41,839 nt of DNA from Streptomyces africanus (GTDB lineage: Bacteria > Actinomycetota > Actinomycetes > Streptomycetales > Streptomycetaceae): assembly GCF_002150735.1 (NCBI RefSeq), contig NZ_MUKA01000222.1, positions 1-41,839 on the forward strand, read 5' to 3'. Within the stretch, counting starts at the first letter, position 1, and every line of letters begins with the position of its first letter. The notes beneath the pieces were generated by a model. It was not told the origin of the DNA. It did not search any database and was given only the letters and a program-made list of their open reading frames with translations. Shown piece by piece: positions 16,262-25,067 of the stretch. Made by a program: the position numbers and the translations under genes.

Positions 16262-17260
16262 TCAGGGGCCGTCGACGGTCTTGCGGACCGGGACGGGGCC
16301 GGTACCGGCTCCGTGGGCGGTGTAGAGCGGGGTGCGGACGGGGGCCGGGTAGGAGAGGTGCACGAGCCGGGTCTGCTCCTGCCGCATGTGCGTGAGCGAC
16401 TCCAGGATGTAGCCCACGAGCAGGACGAGCGCGGCGATGGTCATGATCGCGGCGGCGAGGATCGCCGTGGGGACGCGGGGCACCGTGCCCGTGCGGACGA
16501 AGTCGGCGATGACGGGGATGCCGAGGACGACCGAGATCAGGGCCAGGACGCCGGCGAGCACGGTGTGCACGAGGGAGGGGCGTTCCCGGCGCGCCAGGTC
16601 GAGGATGACCCGCAGGATGCGCCAGCCGTCCCGGTAGGTGCGCAGCTTGCTCTCGCCGCCGGCCGGCCGGACCCGGTAGCCGACGACCACCTCCGCCGTG
16701 GGGAGCCGGAGGTGGAGGGCGTGGATCGTCATCTCGGTCTCGGTCTCGAACTCCCGGGCCAGCGCCGGGAAGGACTTCACGAAGCGGCGCGAGAAGACCC
16801 GGTAGCCGCTGAGCATGTCGGTCACGTCGTTGCCGAACAGGGACCGCACGGCCCCGGTGAGCACCTTGTTGCCGACCGCGTGTCCGGTCCGGTAGGCGCC
16901 GTCGTCCGTCACCCTGCGGGCGCCGACGACCTGGTCGTACGGCCCTTCGAAGAGCAGGTCCACCATGTCCCGGGCGCGCGAGGCGTCGTAGGTGTCGTCA
17001 CCGTCGATGATGAGCAGGGCGTCGGCGTCGACGTCGGCGAAGGCGCGGCGGATGACGTTGCCCTTGCCCTTGCGGGGCTCCTGCCGGACGATCGCGCCCG
17101 CCGCGCGGGCGACCTCCACGGTGCGGTCGGTGGAGGCGTTGTCGTAGACGTAGACGACGGCCTCGGGGAGGGCCGCGCGCAGGTCGCGGACCACCTTGCC
17201 GACGGCCGCCTCCTCGTTGTGGCACGGCACGACACACGCGATCGTCGGTTCCACGACCAC
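16262..17260 (-). CDS. Family 2 glycosyltransferase, polyprenyl-phosphate sugar synthase type
   Basis: Protein of 332 residues from GTG 17260, chosen because GAGGAG lies five bases upstream. The catalytic GT-A domain shows VPCHNEE (residues 11-17), DNASTDRT (40-47) and IIDGDDTYD (84-92) with the metal-binding acidic residues. Two C-terminal hydrophobic helices (about 225-300) anchor it. This matches DPM1/GtrB-like enzymes that transfer a sugar from a nucleotide donor to polyprenyl phosphate on the cytoplasmic side. It is divergent from a GtrA gene and a GT-C-like gene, together the three parts of a known membrane glycosylation scheme. The sugar is not predictable. Confidence 0.9.
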   Translation of the reverse strand: MVVEPTIACVVPCHNEEAAVGKVVRDLRAALPEAVVYVYDNASTDRTVEVARAAGAIVRQEPRKGKGNVIRRAFADVDADALLIIDGDDTYDASRARDMVDLLFEGPYDQVVGARRVTDDGAYRTGHAVGNKVLTGAVRSLFGNDVTDMLSGYRVFSRRFVKSFPALAREFETETEMTIHALHLRLPTAEVVVGYRVRPAGGESKLRTYRDGWRILRVILDLARRERPSLVHTVLAGVLALISVVLGIPVIADFVRTGTVPRVPTAILAAAIMTIAALVLLVGYILESLTHMRQEQTRLVHLSYPAPVRTPLYTAHGAGTGPVPVRKTVDGP

Positions 17261-17365
17261 TCCCACTCCTCGTCTGAGCCGGTGTCGGGTATCGGTATGT
17301 GGGTAAATCATGCGATATGAGCGCGCCTGTGAAGCGGGGGCGCGCCGGGTGGCTACTCTCGCTTT

Positions 17366-17836
17366 GTGCCGGTTCTCGCCTCTGTGACACGTTCCACCCG
17401 TGATGCCGTCCGGGGCATCTGGCGCGAGGCCGCCAAGTTCGGACTCGTCGGGGCGCTGGCCTTCGTCGTGGACAACGGCGGCTACACCCTGCTGGTCTTC
17501 GGCCTGCCCGGCGACGCCCGGGGCGGGCCGATGGGCAGCTCGCCCGTCCAGGCGTCCGTCGTCGCGACGGGCGTCGCCGCGCTGTTCAGCTGGGCCGGGA
17601 ACCGCTACTGGACGTACCGCCACCAGCACCGCGAGAAGGTCTCCCGTGAACTGGGCCTGTTCCTCGTCGCGAACGGCGTCGGTCTCGCCATCACCGCCGG
17701 CACGGTCTTCGCCTCCCGGCAGCTGCTCGGGCTCGACTCGGCGCTCAGCGACAACACCGCCCGCATCCTCGGCTGGGTGCTCGCGACCCTGTTCCGCTTC
17801 TACGCCTACCGGCGCTACGTCTTCGTCGCACCCTGA
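17366..17836 (+). CDS. GtrA family membrane protein (putative polyprenyl-phosphate-sugar flippase)
   Basis: Protein of 156 residues with four hydrophobic helices typical of GtrA: FGLVGALAFVVDNGGYTLL, ASVVATGVAALFSWAGNRYWTY, LFLVANGVGLAITAG and a final helix ending FRFYAYRRYVF. The NRYWTYR motif at the end of the second helix and RFYAYRRYVF at the C-terminus are family hallmarks. GtrA proteins are thought to flip the lipid-linked sugar made by the GT2 enzyme. There is no ribosome-binding site before GTG 17366; instead TACTCT at 17354-17359 lies six bases upstream, so the transcript is probably leaderless. It is followed 36 bp downstream by a GT-C-like gene. Confidence 0.88.
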   Translation: MPVLASVTRSTRDAVRGIWREAAKFGLVGALAFVVDNGGYTLLVFGLPGDARGGPMGSSPVQASVVATGVAALFSWAGNRYWTYRHQHREKVSRELGLFLVANGVGLAITAGTVFASRQLLGLDSALSDNTARILGWVLATLFRFYAYRRYVFVAP

Positions 17837-17872
17837 GCCGACGGCCACCGGCGACCCGCTAGCATCCGGCAT

Positions 17873-19285
17873 ATGGGACAAATGCCGTGGTTGCCGCGTG
17901 CGTGGCGCTGGGTCTGGGGGCTGGCCGTCGTCGCCGCGGTCTGCTGCCTGGGCACGATCCTCGTGTTCGCCCCCGGCTACCTGAGTCCCGACAGCCTCGA
18001 CCAGCTCCGGCAGGCCGAGGGGAAGACGCCCCTGACCGACTGGCACCCGCCCGTGCTGAGCCTGGTGTGGCGTGCGCTCATCGCGGTGACCGGCTCGATC
18101 GGATCCATGCTCGTCCTCCAGGCCGTTCTCTTCTGGGGAGCGCTCTGGGTGCTGGCCTGGTGCGTCTGGGAGCTGACCGCGAGCCGCGGCGGTTCGCTCG
18201 CCGTACTCGGCATCGGTCTGGCTCCCTTCGTGCTGACGTTCGTCGGCGTGGTGTGGAAGGACGTCCACACGGCGATCGCACTGCTCGCCGCGTGCGCGGT
18301 CGCGCTCACCGGGCTGCGGCTGCGGGACCACCGGCCTCCGCGTCCCGCCGTGCGGTGGGGGCTGCTCTGGCTGGGCGTGCTGTTCCTCGCGTACGCCATG
18401 CTCGTGCGCAAGAACGCCTTCTTCGCCGCGCTCCCCCTCTTCGTCATGCTGGTCCTCGCCCTGTGGCGCGCTCCCGGGCGCCGTACGTGGGTGACGTGCA
18501 CGGCGGCGCTCCTGGCCGCCCTGGTCGTACCGACCGTCGCCATCTCCCTGTTCGCGCGGCCTCTCGGGACGAAACAGGCCGCACAGATCATGATCGACGA
18601 CCTGGTCCACGTACTGAAGGCGGACGAGCTCCGGACGGCGGACGTGCCGGCCGGTCTCAGGGACCGGCTCGTGGCCTCCGCGCAGGAGTGCGAGCGCGTC
18701 GGGGCCCTGTCGGACGCCTACTGGGCCTGCTACGAACGCCCCGCGGACGGGCTGCGCGGGGACTCGGGGGAGATCACGTCCCTGTGGCTGCGCGAGATGA
18801 GCGGGCATGTGCCGGACTATCTCCAGTACCGGCTGCGGCTCTTCACGACTCTGCTGTTCGAGACCGACGATCCGTACAAAGCGGGGGTCAGCCGCAACGA
18901 CCTGGGCATCGAGGTGGCGCATCCCCTGCTGGAGGACATGCTCGGCACCTACGTCAACGGCATGGTGACGGACCTGCGGTGGCTGTTCCGCGGGTGGTTC
19001 TGGCTCGCCGTCGCGCTGGTGCTGTCCATCCGCCCGGGCAAGGGCCGGTTCTCGATGCCGGTCCGGGCGCTGGGCATCAGCTCGGCGGCCTACATCCTCG
19101 GCTATCTGCCGATCATGCCCGCGACGGACTTCCGCTACGTCTACTGGCCGGCGATCGCCTGCACGCTCGGCCTGCTCCTGCTCTGGCTGGGCCGGGACAC
19201 GGCTCTCCCCCCGCCGCAGAGCCCCGGCGCCGCGCCCGACCGTGCCGTGACGGCACGGCAGCAGGCGGACGCCGGGGGCAGGTGA
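17873..19285 (+). CDS. Polytopic membrane protein, GT-C-like glycosyltransferase candidate
   Basis: Protein of 470 residues with about ten to twelve hydrophobic segments. The first external loop contains GYLSPDSLDQL (residues 35-45) and TDWHPPVLSLVWR (55-67): acidic residues and a histidine after the first helix are the signature of GT-C glycosyltransferases, which use polyprenyl-phosphate sugars outside the membrane. Loops between residues 230 and 340 are soluble. TAGCAT at 17860-17865, seven bases before the ATG, and no ribosome-binding site suggest another leaderless start. With the divergent GT2 and the GtrA gene it completes a three-component glycosylation set. The acceptor (teichoic acid, glycolipid or protein) is unknown. 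Family naming is tentative. Confidence 0.75.
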   Translation: MGQMPWLPRAWRWVWGLAVVAAVCCLGTILVFAPGYLSPDSLDQLRQAEGKTPLTDWHPPVLSLVWRALIAVTGSIGSMLVLQAVLFWGALWVLAWCVWELTASRGGSLAVLGIGLAPFVLTFVGVVWKDVHTAIALLAACAVALTGLRLRDHRPPRPAVRWGLLWLGVLFLAYAMLVRKNAFFAALPLFVMLVLALWRAPGRRTWVTCTAALLAALVVPTVAISLFARPLGTKQAAQIMIDDLVHVLKADELRTADVPAGLRDRLVASAQECERVGALSDAYWACYERPADGLRGDSGEITSLWLREMSGHVPDYLQYRLRLFTTLLFETDDPYKAGVSRNDLGIEVAHPLLEDMLGTYVNGMVTDLRWLFRGWFWLAVALVLSIRPGKGRFSMPVRALGISSAAYILGYLPIMPATDFRYVYWPAIACTLGLLLLWLGRDTALPPPQSPGAAPDRAVTARQQADAGGR

Positions 19286-19294
19286 ACGGCCTCG

Positions 19295-19361
19295 GTCAGC
19301 CGCTCAGTCCAGCACCGGCAGCAGCTCCGGCAGGTGCCCGTCCGACACCTGCGCCGCGCGC
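19295..19361. repeat. Direct repeat copy 1: duplicate of the fbiC 3' end
   Basis: 67 bp identical to 19529-19595, which encodes the last residues and stop of fbiC. On the minus strand it reads RAAQVSDGHLPELLPVLD then stop. Similarity continues in degraded form to about 19430 (AGRAKSPEPLVGEAP against AGRPAKPRNTLYGEVP). It looks like a leftover tail from a local duplication or recombination event. Confidence 0.85.
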
Positions 19362-19528
19362 CGGCATCCCTCCGGGGCCTCCCCCACCAGGGGTTCCGGC
19401 GACTTCGCCCGACCGGCCCGCGGCATCCCACTGAACCGCGGCACGGCCGCACCGCCACCACCGGACCCCGCGCCACGCCGGCCGCACGATGACGGTGCGC
19501 CAGCCGGCGGACCCGGGGGCCAGGGACC

Positions 19529-19595
19529 GTCAGCCGCTCAGTCCAGCACCGGCAGCAGCTCCGGCAGGTGCCCGTCCGACACCTGCGCCGCGCGC
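19529..19595. repeat. Direct repeat copy 2: 3' end of fbiC
   Basis: The functional counterpart of the 67-bp repeat at 19295-19361; the two copies start 234 bp apart. It includes the fbiC stop codon (19538-19540) and nine bases beyond it. Confidence 0.85.
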
Positions 19596-22123
19596 TGCCG
19601 CTCCTGCGGAACCTCCCCGTACAGGGTGTTCCGGGGCTTCGCCGGGCGGCCCGCGGCGTCGGCCACCGCGATGAGGTCCTTGACCGACTTGTACGAGCCG
19701 TAGGAGGAGCCCGCCATGCGGGAGATCGTCTCCTCCATGAGCGTCCCGCCGAGGTCGTTGGCGCCCGAGCGGAGCATCTCGGCCGCGCCCTCGGTGCCCA
19801 GCTTCACCCAGCTGGTCTGGATGTTGGGGATGTACGGGTGCAGCAGCAGCCGGGCCATGGCCGTGACCGCCCGGTTGTCCCGCATGGTCGGGCCCGGGCG
19901 GGCGATGCCCGCCAGGTAGACCGGCGCGTTGGTGTGCACGAACGGCAGCGTCACGAACTCGGTGAAGCCGCCGGTGCGCTGCTGGATGCCGGCCAGGGTG
20001 CGCAGGTGCCCCAGCCAGTGGCGGGGCTGGTCGACATGCCCGTACATCATCGTCGAGGACGACCGGATGCCCAGCTCGTGGGCCGTCGTCACGACCTCGA
20101 TCCAGTCCGCCGCGGGCAGCTTGCCCTTGGTGAGGATCCAGCGGACCTCGTCGTCGAGGATCTCGGCGGCCGTGCCCGGGATGGTGTCCAGGCCGGCCTC
20201 CTTGGCGGCGGTCAGCCACTCGCGGACGGACATGCCGGTGCGGGCCGCGCCGTTGACGACCTCCATCGGCGAGAAGGCGTGCACGTGCATGCCCGGGACG
20301 CGTTCCTTCACCGCCCGCGCGATGTCGAAGTACGCCGTGCCGGGCAGGTCCGGGTGGATGCCGCCCTGCATGCAGACCTCCACCGCGCCGACGTCCCAGG
20401 CCTGCTGGGCCCGGTCGGCGACCTGGTCCAGGGAGAGGGTGTAGGCGTCGGCGTCGGTGCGGCGCTGGGCGAACGCGCAGAACCGGCAGCCCGTGTAGCA
20501 GACGTTGGTGAAGTTGATGTTGCGGGTGACGATGTAGGTGACGTCGTCACCGACGGCCGACCTGCGGACGTCGTCGGCGATCCGCGCGAGGGCGTCCAGG
20601 GCCGGGCCGTCCGCGTGCAGCAGCGCCAGCGCCTCGTCGTCGGTGAGTTTCGTGGGGTCGTCGGCCGCCGTGCGCAGGGCCTCGCGTACGTCGGTGTCGA
20701 TGCGCTCCGGTGCCATGCCCGGGGCGGCGGCCTCGCGCAGGGCGTCCCAGTCGCCGTACACCTCGTCGAAGTCGTCCCGGCGGTCCGAGGTGCGGCCCTC
20801 GGAGTCGATCGAGGAGTGCAGGTCGGTGCGGCCGGAAGCGACGAAGACCTCCTCCGGCTCCTGCCACGGCAGGCCCTCCGGCAGGGCCTCGGGGCGCGCG
20901 AGCCCGGTCTCCGGGTCGGCCAGCGCAGCCACGTGCGGGCGCAGCCGCGGGTCCAGCCAGGGCTCGCCGCGCCGCACGAACTCCGGGTACACGCACAGCC
21001 GTTCGCGCAGCTCGAAACCGGCTGCCCGGGACGTCTCGGCGAGCTGCTCGATCTGCGGCCAGGGGCGCTCGGGATTGACGTGGTCGATGGTCAGCGGGGA
21101 CACCCCGCCCCAGTCGTCGATGCCGGCGCCGATCAGCCGCTCGTACTCGTCGTCGACGAGGTTGGGCGGGGCCTGGATGCAGCCCGAGGGGCCCATGAGG
21201 AGGCGGGCGACGGCCACTGTGGCGACCAGTTCGTCCAGTTCCGCGTCGGGCATGCCGCGCATCGCGGTGTCCGGCTTGGCGCGGAAGTTCTGGATGATCA
21301 GCTCCTGGACGCCGTGGTAGGCCCGGGACACCTTGCGCAGCGCGAACAGCGACTCGGCGCGCTCCTCGTGGGTCTCGCCGATCCCTATGAGGATGCCCGA
21401 GGTGAAGGGCACGGAGGAGCGCCCGGCGTCCTCCAGGACGCGCAGCCGCACGGCGGGCTCCTTGTCGGGAGAACCGTGGTGCGGGCCGCCCGGCTCGGAC
21501 CAGAGCCGGGTCGCGGTCGTCTCCAGCATCATGCCCATGCTGGGCGCGACGGGCTTGAGCCGCTGGAAGTCGGTCCAGGACATGACGCCCGGGTTCAGGT
21601 GCGGGAGGAGTCCCGTCTCCTCCAGGATGCGGATGGAGATGGCGCGGACGTAGGCGATGGTGTCGTCGTAGCCGTGCGCGTCGAGCCACTCGCGGGCCTC
21701 CGGCCAGCGGTCCTCCGGCTTGTCGCCGAGGGTGATGAGGGCTTCCTTGCAGCCCAGCGCCGCGCCCTTGCGGGCGATGTCCAGGACCTCGTCGGGGGAC
21801 ATGAACATCCCGTGGCCCTCCCGGCGCAGCTTGCCGGGGACGGTGACGAACGTGCAGTAGTGGCACTTGTCCCGGCACAGCCGGGTCAGCGGGATGAAGA
21901 CGCTCTTGGAGTATGTGATGACGCCGGGCCGGCCGGCCGCTTCCAGGCCCGCGTCCCGCACCCGGGCGGCCGAGGCCGCCAGGTCGTCCAGGTGCGCGCC
22001 CCGGGCCTGGAGCAGGACGGCCGCCTCGGCGACGTCGAGGGAGACGCCGTCCCTGGCCCGTTTCAGGGCGCGACGCATGGAGTTCTCGGTGGGGCCGGTT
22101 CCGGAGGTCGCGGAAGTCGTCAT
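19538..22123 (-). CDS. fbiC: FbiC, 7,8-didemethyl-8-hydroxy-5-deazariboflavin (FO) synthase
   Basis: Bifunctional radical-SAM enzyme of 861 residues that makes FO, the chromophore of coenzyme F420, from tyrosine and a flavin-pathway diaminouracil. Both iron-sulphur cluster motifs are intact: CRDKCHYC (Cys83, 87, 90) in the CofG-like half and CYTGCRFC (Cys542, 546, 549) in the CofH-like half. This CofG-CofH fusion is the actinobacterial form. The start at 22123 has TATGCT at 22130-22135 on the same strand, six bases away, and only a fused GAAGG, so it is probably leaderless. The 3' end is duplicated downstream. LLM and Ddn-type proteins in this window are possible users of the product. Confidence 0.96.
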   Translation of the reverse strand: MTTSATSGTGPTENSMRRALKRARDGVSLDVAEAAVLLQARGAHLDDLAASAARVRDAGLEAAGRPGVITYSKSVFIPLTRLCRDKCHYCTFVTVPGKLRREGHGMFMSPDEVLDIARKGAALGCKEALITLGDKPEDRWPEAREWLDAHGYDDTIAYVRAISIRILEETGLLPHLNPGVMSWTDFQRLKPVAPSMGMMLETTATRLWSEPGGPHHGSPDKEPAVRLRVLEDAGRSSVPFTSGILIGIGETHEERAESLFALRKVSRAYHGVQELIIQNFRAKPDTAMRGMPDAELDELVATVAVARLLMGPSGCIQAPPNLVDDEYERLIGAGIDDWGGVSPLTIDHVNPERPWPQIEQLAETSRAAGFELRERLCVYPEFVRRGEPWLDPRLRPHVAALADPETGLARPEALPEGLPWQEPEEVFVASGRTDLHSSIDSEGRTSDRRDDFDEVYGDWDALREAAAPGMAPERIDTDVREALRTAADDPTKLTDDEALALLHADGPALDALARIADDVRRSAVGDDVTYIVTRNINFTNVCYTGCRFCAFAQRRTDADAYTLSLDQVADRAQQAWDVGAVEVCMQGGIHPDLPGTAYFDIARAVKERVPGMHVHAFSPMEVVNGAARTGMSVREWLTAAKEAGLDTIPGTAAEILDDEVRWILTKGKLPAADWIEVVTTAHELGIRSSSTMMYGHVDQPRHWLGHLRTLAGIQQRTGGFTEFVTLPFVHTNAPVYLAGIARPGPTMRDNRAVTAMARLLLHPYIPNIQTSWVKLGTEGAAEMLRSGANDLGGTLMEETISRMAGSSYGSYKSVKDLIAVADAAGRPAKPRNTLYGEVPQERQRAAQVSDGHLPELLPVLD

Positions 22124-22166
22124 CCTTCGAGCATACGATCGCGCTGATCAACTCGGCCGGGGCCCG

Positions 22167-22373
22167 TCAGTGGAAGGCCAGCCACCCGATGCCCAGGGCG
22201 GACACGAGACCGCTGAGGGCCACGGCGAGGGGCCTATTGCGGTGCAGACCGAACCAGACCAGCGCGGCGGTCACGAGCACGGCCGTCGTCCCGATCCCGG
22301 CCCGCAACAGCCCCTGGCTGTAGCCGTATTCCGTGAAATGCCGCGCGAGCCACGATAACCAGGCAAGCCTCAT
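22167..22373 (-). CDS. Small membrane protein with an early TTA codon
   Basis: Protein of 68 residues with two hydrophobic helices (AGIGTTAVLVTAALVWFGL and LAVALSGLVSALGIGWLAF) joined by a basic turn (HRNRP). The ATG at 22373 has GGGGGAGAG about ten bases upstream. Codon 6 is TTA (22356-22358), the only in-frame TTA I noticed in this window. In Streptomyces, TTA is read by the bldA tRNA and is concentrated in genes tied to development and secondary metabolism. It lies between fbiC and an LLM gene, all on the minus strand. Function unknown. Confidence 0.7.
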   Translation of the reverse strand: MRLAWLSWLARHFTEYGYSQGLLRAGIGTTAVLVTAALVWFGLHRNRPLAVALSGLVSALGIGWLAFH

Positions 22374-22420
22374 GACGCCGTGCTCTCCCCCTGTGTCCGG
22401 ACCGCGCTGTCAGCGAGTTG

Positions 22421-23275
22421 TCAGGTACCTGAAAGATATCGCGTGAGCCCGTCCAGCGCCTTCAGCACCTCCGCCTCGCCCGCCGGCGGCAGCTGCGCCA
22501 CGACCTCCTCGATGCCCAGGTCCGCGTAGTGCGCGAGCTTGCCCGGGGTCGGGTGGACGGCGTACGGGACGACGTGCAGGTCCTCGGGGTCGCGGCCCGC
22601 GTCGGTCCACGCGGAGCGCAGCAGGGGGAGGGACTCGGAGAGTCCGCGTCCGCCGATGGGCAGCCAGCCGTCGGCGTACTCGCACATGTGGGCGAACAGC
22701 TTCGGCCCGGCGGCCCCGCCGAGGAGCGTGCGCGGGCCGACGACCGGGCCGCGCGGCTTCCGGACGGGCTTGGGGTGCGCGTGACTGGCCCGGACGCCGC
22801 CGAACTCCCCTTCGTAGGCGACGGGTTCCTCCGACCACAGCGCCCGCATCAGCGCCATCCGGTCCCAGACCAGCTCGCGCCGGGTGCGCCACGCCACGCC
22901 GTGGTCGGCGGCCTCCTCGACGTTCCAGCCCAAGCCGACCCCGAGCGTGAACCGGCCGCCGGACAGGTGGTCGACGGTCGCGACCTGCTTGGCCAGGTCG
23001 ATCGGGTCGTGCTGGGCGACCAGCGTGATGCCCGTGCCGAGCCCGAGCCGCTCGGTGACGGCGGCGGCCTGGCCGAGCGCCACGAACGGGTCGAGCGTAC
23101 GGCCGTACTCGCGCGGCAGCTCGCCGCCCGCCGGGTAGGGGGTGGTCCGCTCGACGGGGATGTGCGTGTGCTCGGGCAGATACAGCCCGGCGAAACCACG
23201 GTCCTCCAGCTCACGTGCGAGCCGGGTCGGCGTGATCGTCTCGTCGGTGAGGAAGATCGTCACGGCGATGCGCAT
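22421..23275 (-). CDS. LLM-class (luciferase-like) oxidoreductase, probably F420-dependent
   Basis: Protein of 284 residues with the TIM-barrel pattern of the luciferase-like superfamily: MRIAVTIF at strand 1, LYLPEHTHIP, GTGITLVAQHDPIDLAKQVATVDHLSGGRFTLGVGLGWN, and YADGWLPIGG near the C-terminus. The DHLSGGR-F-LGVG-GW core is characteristic of the actinobacterial F420-dependent branch. It probably oxidises or reduces a small organic substrate with F420; the substrate is unknown. It lies upstream of the small membrane gene and fbiC on the same strand, a context that supports F420 use. Confidence 0.9.
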   Translation of the reverse strand: MRIAVTIFLTDETITPTRLARELEDRGFAGLYLPEHTHIPVERTTPYPAGGELPREYGRTLDPFVALGQAAAVTERLGLGTGITLVAQHDPIDLAKQVATVDHLSGGRFTLGVGLGWNVEEAADHGVAWRTRRELVWDRMALMRALWSEEPVAYEGEFGGVRASHAHPKPVRKPRGPVVGPRTLLGGAAGPKLFAHMCEYADGWLPIGGRGLSESLPLLRSAWTDAGRDPEDLHVVPYAVHPTPGKLAHYADLGIEEVVAQLPPAGEAEVLKALDGLTRYLSGT

Positions 23276-23442
23276 GAGCCATCCCTACCCGCACAAGTCG
23301 GACCTGTCCATACCGACCGGCCGGAATCAGCTGCGCCCGTTCGCTGGATGTCCCGGCGAAAGTTGTCGGTTCCCTTGTCTTACAGGGCAGTTCACTGCGC
23401 AATACAAAGGTTGCACGCACCACCCCCGCACCACCCATGTCC

Positions 23443-23454
23443 TGTCGTACGACA
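23443..23454. promoter_or_regulatory. 12-bp palindrome upstream of the CehA-type gene
   Basis: TGTCGTACGACA is a perfect 12-bp palindrome that ends just before the GGGGAG ribosome-binding site of the gene starting at 23471. It could be an operator in the leader; only one copy was seen. Confidence 0.3.
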
Positions 23455-23470
23455 TCTGGGGAGCAGCAGC

Positions 23471-24982
23471 ATGTGCGAGGACCACACCGGTATCGGCAGA
23501 CGCGCGGTGTTCGTGACGGGCGCCGCCGCCGCGCTTACGTTGGGGAGCGTGAGCTTCGCTTCGGCAGCAGACCGTGACGGCGGCCAGGAGACGAGAACGG
23601 TGCGCGGCACCCTCCCGCCGGGCGCCCCCGATTTCGTCTACGTCCCTCTCGACGTCCCGTCCGGCGTCCGGGAGCTCAAGGTCGCCTACACCTACGACCG
23701 ACCGACTGTCCCGGCCGGCACCACCGGCAACGCCCTCGACATCGGCATCTTCGACGACCGCGGCACCGAGCTCGGCGGCCGGGGCTTCCGGGGCTGGTCG
23801 GGCGGGGCGCGCACGGAGTTCTTCATCCGCGCCGATGAGGCGACGCCCGGCTACCTCCCGGGCCCGGTGCGCGAGGGCACCTGGCACATCGCGCTCGGCC
23901 CGTACACGGTCGCCCCGCAGGGCCTGTCGTACGAGATCACGATCACGCTGACGTACGGCGAGCCGGGCGAGGCCGTCCGGCCGGTGTACCCGCCGGACCG
24001 GGCCAGGGGCCGGGGCCGTGCCTGGTACCGGGGCGACTGCCATCTGCACTCCTGGTACTCCGACGGCCGCCGCACCCCGGCCGAGATCGGGGCGCTGGCG
24101 CGGGCGGCGGGCCTGGACTTCATCAACTCCTCCGAACACAACACCCACGCGGCGCACGCCCATTGGTCGGACGTGGCCGGGGACGACCTGCTGGTCATGC
24201 TGGGCGAGGAGGTCACCACGCGCAACGGCCACGTGGTGGCGCTCGGCACCGACCCGGGCACCTTCGTCGACTGGCGCTACCGGGCCCGCGACAACCGTTT
24301 CGGCCGTTTCGCCCACCGCATCCGCCGGGCCGGAGGCCTGGTCGTCCCCGCCCATCCGCACGCCACGTGCGTCGGCTGCAACTGGAAGTTCGGCTTCGGC
24401 GAGGCCGACGCGGTCGAGGTGTGGAACGGCCCCTACACGCCCGACGACGAGGTGACCCTCGCCGACTGGGACAGCATGCTGGTGGCGTCCGTACGGGACG
24501 GGCGCGACTGGATCCCGGCGATGGGCAGCAGCGACGCCCACCGCGACCCGGACGCCGTCGGACACCCCCAGACGGTCGTCCTGGCCGACGACCTGACCCG
24601 GCAGGCGATCCAGGAGGGCATCCGGGCGGGACGGTCGTACGTCGCCGAGTCCGCCAAGGTCGAGCTGTCGTTCCGGGTGTCCGGCGGGCGCGGCGACCAC
24701 GCGGGCATCGGCGAGCGGCTGCGGGTGGACCACGACACCCCGGTCACCGTCCGCCTGGAGGTCACGGGCGCCCCGCGCTGCACGGTCCGCTTCGTCACCG
24801 ACCAGGGCGTGCTGCACACCAGCGCCCCCCTGCCGGTGTCCGGCTCGGGCGTCGTCGAGTGGCGGACGACGCCGTCGTACGCGGCGTACGTCCGGGCGGA
24901 ACTACGGCACGAGGCGGCGGCGGGGCCGGTGCCGGGGGCACTGGCGGCGTTCACGAATCCGATCTTCCTGGGACGTCGGTGA
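23471..24982 (+). CDS. Secreted CehA/McbA family PHP-domain metallohydrolase
   Basis: Protein of 503 residues. ATG 23471 follows GGGGAG; longer in-frame starts overlap the neighbouring gene and are rejected. The N-terminus looks like a Tat signal: twin arginines at 10-11 (GRRAVFV), a hydrophobic stretch (14-30) and an ASA-like cleavage site near 32. A beta-rich domain (about 40-165) precedes a PHP metal-dependent phosphoesterase domain with GDCHLHSWYSDG (HLH at 191-193), SEHNTH (222-226), PAHPHA and GSSDAHR. This family hydrolyses esters or phosphoesters; CehA acts on carbaryl. It is probably exported folded with its metals. The substrate cannot be assigned. Confidence 0.88.
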   Translation: MCEDHTGIGRRAVFVTGAAAALTLGSVSFASAADRDGGQETRTVRGTLPPGAPDFVYVPLDVPSGVRELKVAYTYDRPTVPAGTTGNALDIGIFDDRGTELGGRGFRGWSGGARTEFFIRADEATPGYLPGPVREGTWHIALGPYTVAPQGLSYEITITLTYGEPGEAVRPVYPPDRARGRGRAWYRGDCHLHSWYSDGRRTPAEIGALARAAGLDFINSSEHNTHAAHAHWSDVAGDDLLVMLGEEVTTRNGHVVALGTDPGTFVDWRYRARDNRFGRFAHRIRRAGGLVVPAHPHATCVGCNWKFGFGEADAVEVWNGPYTPDDEVTLADWDSMLVASVRDGRDWIPAMGSSDAHRDPDAVGHPQTVVLADDLTRQAIQEGIRAGRSYVAESAKVELSFRVSGGRGDHAGIGERLRVDHDTPVTVRLEVTGAPRCTVRFVTDQGVLHTSAPLPVSGSGVVEWRTTPSYAAYVRAELRHEAAAGPVPGALAAFTNPIFLGRR

Positions 24983-25067
24983 GATCGGGTGTGGACCAGG
25001 TGTGGGGCCCCTCAGGGTGCACCGAACGCCTTGCGCGCAGGCTCGGCCTCCTCCAACGGGACTTCGT

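Noticed and set aside
16262..18922. 886-codon minus-strand frame covering GT2, GtrA and GT-C genes
   Set aside because: Only the GT2 portion to 17260 is genuine; the remainder is antisense to two well-supported plus-strand membrane genes.
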